In this document: positions 60,410 to 64,000 of the stretch, piece after piece
How the letters are laid out: every line of letters starts with the position of its first letter
Position numbering within the stretch: the stretch's first letter is position 1
Notes under the pieces: model-generated
What the model was told of the DNA's origin: nothing
Seen by the model: the letters and a program-made list of their open reading frames with translations, nothing else
Databases searched by the model: none
Assembly (NCBI GenBank): GCA_013335535.1
Contig: JAAXVL010000002.1
Coordinates: 310,001-374,000, forward strand
Direction: 5' to 3'
DNA: 64,000 bases
Source: Azonexaceae bacterium
GTDB taxonomy: Bacteria > Pseudomonadota > Gammaproteobacteria > Burkholderiales > Rhodocyclaceae
Made by a program: the position numbers and the translations under genes

Positions 60410-63085
60410 TTAAACCGACATCGGGTTGGGTTTGTTCGGGTCAAGGTTGTACTTGACCAGGGCGGCAGCAACCTTCTCGCGACCGATTTCGCCGTTGTCG
60501 GCCAGTGCCTTGAGGGCGGCCAGCGTCACCCAGTGACGATCGACTTCGAAGAAATGACGGAGTTTTTCGCGGGTGTCCGAACGGCCGAAACCATCGGTGC
60601 CCAGCGTGACGTACGGTGCCTTGACGAAGGGGCGGATCTGCTCGGAGAACAGCTTGATGTAGTCGGTCGAGGCGATGACCGGGCCCTTGGCGCCCGCCAG
60701 CTTTTCCTCAACGTGCGACAGCTTCGGTTCTTCGAGCGGGTGCAGCAGGTTCCAGCGCTGGACGTCCTGACCGTTGCGGGCCAGTTCGTTCATGCTGGTA
60801 CAGCCCCACAGGTCGGCCTCGACACCCCAGTCCTGCTTGAGCAGGTCGGCGGCGGCGATGACTTCGCGGAAGATGGTGCCGGAGCCGAGCAGTTGAACGC
60901 GCGGGCCAGCCGATTCGCCACCCTTCTTGAACAGGTACATGCCCTTGATGATATCGGCTTCGGCGCCGACCGGCATCTCGGGATGCTCGTAGTTCTCGTT
61001 CATTACCGTCAGGTAATAGAAGACGTCTTCCTGCTCCTGGAACATGCGGCGCATGCCGTCCTGCGCCACGACGGCGACTTCGTACTGGAAGGTCGGGTCG
61101 TAGGAGATGCAGTTCGGGATCAGGTTGGAGAGGATCAGGCTGTGGCCATCTTCGTGCTGCAGGCCTTCGCCGTTCAGCGTCGTGCGACCGGCGGTGCCGC
61201 CGATCAGGAAGCCGCGGGCGCGCTGGTCGCCAGCTGCCCAGCACAGGTCGAGGACGCGCTGCATGCCGAACATCGAGTAGCAGATATAGAACGGAATGGT
61301 CTGGACGTTATGGACCGAGTAGGACGTGGCGGCGGCGATCCAGTCGCTCATCGCGCCCGATTCGTTGATGCCTTCCTGCAGGACCTGGCCGGTCTTCGAT
61401 TCCTTGTAGAACATGAGCTGGTCATGGTCTTCCGGCACATAGTTCTGGCCTTCCTGGTTCCAGATGCCGACCGAGCGGAACATGCCTTCCATGCCGAAGG
61501 TGCGGGACTCGTCCGGCACGATGGGCACGACGTTCTTGCCGACATTCTTGTCCTTCAACATCATGTTCATGATGCGGACGATGGCCATGGTCGTAGACAG
61601 TTCGCGACCTTCGCCGGAAGCCTTGAGCAGGGCGGCGAAGCTGTCGAGCGCCGGGATCTGCAGCGGTTCGGCCTTGCGGCGACGTTGCGGCAGGAAACCG
61701 CCGAGGTCCATGCGACGCTGGCGCATGTACTTGTATTCCTCGGAATCTTCCGGGAAAGTCAGGTACGGCAGTTCTTCCAGTTGATCGTCGGCAACCGGCA
61801 GATTGAAACGGTCACGGAAGCGGCCGATCTGCTCCTTGTCCATCTTCTTCTGCTGGTGCGAAATGTTCATCGCTTCGCCGGCCTGGCCCATGCCGAAGCC
61901 CTTGATGGTCTTGGCGAGGATCAGGGTCGGGGCGCCCTTGTGGGTGACGGCGGCGTTGTAGGCAGCGAAGATCTTGAAGATGTCGTGGCCACCACGGTTC
62001 AGTTGCCAAACTTGATCGTCGGTCCAGTCGGAGACGAGTTCGCGCAGTTCGGGCGTGTTGAAGAAATGCTCGCGAACGTAGGCGCCGTCCTTGGCCTTGA
62101 AGGTCTGGTACTGGCCGTCGCACAGTTCCATCATGCGCTTCTTGAGGATGCCCTTCTTGTCGCGGTTGAACAGGGTGTCCCACTGCGTGCCCCAGATCAG
62201 TTTGACGACATTCCAGCCGGCACCGCGGAATTCGGATTCGAGTTCCTGGATGATCTTGCCGTTGCCGCGCACCGGGCCATCGAGGCGCTGCAGGTTGCAG
62301 TTGATGACGAAAATCAGGTTGTCGAGCTTTTCGCGACCGGCCATGCCGATGGCGCCGAGCGATTCGACTTCGTCGGTCTCGCCGTCGCCGAGGAAGGCCC
62401 ACACCTTGCGATCACCGGCCTTGGCCAGCCCGCGCGAATCGAGGTACTTCATGAAACGGGCCTGATAGATGGCCTGGATCGGGCCGAGGCCCATGGAGAC
62501 GGTCGGGAACTGCCAGAAGTCCGGCATCAGCCACGGATGCGGGTAGGACGAAATGCCCTTGCCGTCGGTTTCCTGGCGGAAGTTGTCCATTTGCTCGGCG
62601 GTCAGGCGGCCGAGCATGAAGGCGCGGGAATAAACGCCCGGCACGGAGTGGCCCTGGAAGAAGATCAGGTCGCCGCCGGACGGGTCATTGATGCTGCGCC
62701 AGAAATGCGAGAAGCCGACGTCGTAAAGCGCGGCAGCGGAAGCGAAGGAGGCGATGTGGCCGCCGACGTTGGTGTCCTTGTTGGCGCGCACGACCATGGC
62801 CATCGCGTTCCAGCGGATGTAGCTGTGAATCTTGATTTCCAGGTCGGCATTGCCCGGGTACTTGGGCTGTTTGTCGGCCGGAATGGTGTTGATGTATTCG
62901 GTGTTGGCCGAGTAGGGCAGATCGATCCCGTCTTCGCGGGCCTGGCCGATCAGCTTTTCGATCAGGAAATGGGCGCGGTCGGCGCCTTCGTTGGCGAGGA
63001 CGCCACCGAGGGCATCAGTCCATTCTTTGGTTTCCTGCGGATCTACGTCAGCAGGGTCAGGCAAGTTGTTCGGTTGTTCGGCCAT
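60410..63085 (-). CDS. aceE: Pyruvate dehydrogenase E1 (homodimeric type); start corrected to 63085
   Basis: GDGETDEVESLGAIGMAGREKLDNLIFVINCNLQRLDGPVRGNGKIIQELE. Confidence 0.97.
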   Translation of the reverse strand: MAEQPNNLPDPADVDPQETKEWTDALGGVLANEGADRAHFLIEKLIGQAREDGIDLPYSANTEYINTIPADKQPKYPGNADLEIKIHSYIRWNAMAMVVRANKDTNVGGHIASFASAAALYDVGFSHFWRSINDPSGGDLIFFQGHSVPGVYSRAFMLGRLTAEQMDNFRQETDGKGISSYPHPWLMPDFWQFPTVSMGLGPIQAIYQARFMKYLDSRGLAKAGDRKVWAFLGDGETDEVESLGAIGMAGREKLDNLIFVINCNLQRLDGPVRGNGKIIQELESEFRGAGWNVVKLIWGTQWDTLFNRDKKGILKKRMMELCDGQYQTFKAKDGAYVREHFFNTPELRELVSDWTDDQVWQLNRGGHDIFKIFAAYNAAVTHKGAPTLILAKTIKGFGMGQAGEAMNISHQQKKMDKEQIGRFRDRFNLPVADDQLEELPYLTFPEDSEEYKYMRQRRMDLGGFLPQRRRKAEPLQIPALDSFAALLKASGEGRELSTTMAIVRIMNMMLKDKNVGKNVVPIVPDESRTFGMEGMFRSVGIWNQEGQNYVPEDHDQLMFYKESKTGQVLQEGINESGAMSDWIAAATSYSVHNVQTIPFYICYSMFGMQRVLDLCWAAGDQRARGFLIGGTAGRTTLNGEGLQHEDGHSLILSNLIPNCISYDPTFQYEVAVVAQDGMRRMFQEQEDVFYYLTVMNENYEHPEMPVGAEADIIKGMYLFKKGGESAGPRVQLLGSGTIFREVIAAADLLKQDWGVEADLWGCTSMNELARNGQDVQRWNLLHPLEEPKLSHVEEKLAGAKGPVIASTDYIKLFSEQIRPFVKAPYVTLGTDGFGRSDTREKLRHFFEVDRHWVTLAALKALADNGEIGREKVAAALVKYNLDPNKPNPMSV

Positions 63086-63275
63086 GGTTTGTCTCCTGGG
63101 TTTGAATGTCATTCTGTTTTGCCCGTTTAGCAAAACTACTTTAACTGCTTCCAGCGCACTTCGCGAGTCCGTACTTTCCCTAATTCGCGTTTCGCATTGT
63201 AAAAACAAAATTCGCATCGTGCAATAAGGACAAACCCGTACCGCGGGTTTTTTTGCATATTTACAACGGGGGAGC

Positions 63276-63572
63276 TTAGAGCGTGGCCCAGCGGGCCAGC
63301 GTGCCGCCGAAGAAGGCGGTGGCGATCAGGGCGAGCGGCGAAACGGCGATGAAGACCTTGAGCACGCGGGCAATGAACGGATGGGCGATGTGCGATTCGA
63401 TGAAGCAGCGGGCGACCAGCGCGCCCTTGATCCAGATGATGGCGGCGACCAGCAAGGGTAGCCAGTTGGCTGCCCGGAACCATTCGCTGAGGCCGAGGCT
63501 GGCCAGCGTCAGCGCGACCAGAACCAGCCATGCCACGGTCAACCGGGAAAAATGGTCATTTTTGCAATGCAT
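63276..63572 (-). CDS. Cytochrome c oxidase subunit IV-like membrane protein
   Basis: Three TM segments, LPLLVAAIIWIKGALVARCFIESH; next to subunit III-like gene. Confidence 0.65.
   Translation of the reverse strand: MHCKNDHFSRLTVAWLVLVALTLASLGLSEWFRAANWLPLLVAAIIWIKGALVARCFIESHIAHPFIARVLKVFIAVSPLALIATAFFGGTLARWATL
63533..63561 (-). repeat. Dispersed repeat copy 8 (N-terminus of oxidase subunit IV-like CDS)
   Basis: minus strand AAATGACCATTTTTCCCGGTTGACCGTGG. Confidence 0.88.
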
Positions 63573-63575
63573 CGC

Positions 63576-64000
63576 TCAGGCCAGAACGTAGAACAAGGGG
63601 AAAATGACGAGCCAGATGATGTCCGTGGCGTGCCAGTAGCAGGCCAGCGCTTCGAGGCCGGCGTAGTCCTCGGACGAATAGCCGCGGAAAGCCAGTCGGG
63701 CCAGCACCCACAGAATGCCGAGGATGCCCCAGGTAGCGTGCACCAGATGCGTGAAGGTCAGGTAATAGTAGACCGTGAAGAAAATGCCCGACTCGCCGTT
63801 GATGCCGTGCGCCAGGTTCCAGGTGATTTCCAGTCCCTTGGTCACCGGGTAGCCGAGGGCAATGACGAGGCCGGCGACCAGCCAGATGACGGCCGAGCGG
63901 TGTTTGTCCTGGCGGATGGCGTTGACCGAGCAGGCGATGAAATAACTGCTCGTGATCATGAGCAGCGTGATGGTCGTTCCGGCCAGTACCGACAAGCGCT
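63576..64000 (-). CDS. Heme-copper oxidase subunit III-like protein, 5' end beyond window
   Basis: VYYYLTFTHLVHATWGILGILWVLARLA...ALACYWHATDIIWLVIFPLFYVLA. Confidence 0.85.
   Translation of the reverse strand, partial: RLSVLAGTTITLLMITSSYFIACSVNAIRQDKHRSAVIWLVAGLVIALGYPVTKGLEITWNLAHGINGESGIFFTVYYYLTFTHLVHATWGILGILWVLARLAFRGYSSEDYAGLEALACYWHATDIIWLVIFPLFYVLA

Noticed and set aside
60533-63130. 865-aa plus-strand ORF opposite aceE
   Set aside because: Antisense shadow of aceE; no recognisable domain.

Overview
The window is a proteobacterial chromosome segment; gene content suggests a Rhodocyclaceae-like betaproteobacterium (inference). It falls into two parts. (1) About 1-33.24 kb is one end of a large integrated genomic island. 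Its cargo is metal resistance: cus-type RND operon, HD-GYP protein, Cu P-type ATPase, a yybP-ykoY riboswitch-controlled Mn exporter/His-rich transporter pair, a czc-type RND operon, czcI, ynfA, and a cadA/cadR pair. A degenerate 20.7-24.3 kb stretch follows, then a tightly overlapped seven-ORF operon: three large tyrosine recombinases, a short recombinase fragment, two HTH/coiled-coil proteins and a RecD-like helicase. This architecture matches multi-integrase islands of the GInt (ginABCD) / Gamma-Mobile-Trio type. (2) About 33.24-64 kb is ordinary chromosome: ubiA, ubiD, dacB-like, groESL with CIRCE, actP-like symporter, two-component system, tRNA-Phe, rsmJ, ppk2, aceE/aceF/lpd, and terminal oxidase subunits. 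The island/chromosome junction falls inside a conserved MFS-acyltransferase gene and truncates its 5' end. The most unusual signals are: (a) the recombinase-trio island and its junction inside the AFNDN|LFKNAL codons; (b) a ~29-bp dispersed repeat, TTTTGGCCrTTTTTTCCGGTTGACCGTGG, with 8 copies seen only on the chromosomal side, three of them read in-frame inside proteins in different frames/orientations; (c) partial 3'-end duplications of both the integrase and the helicase gene, the former with its catalytic Tyr changed to His. All calls are from reading the sequence and supplied ORFs; no database searches were run.
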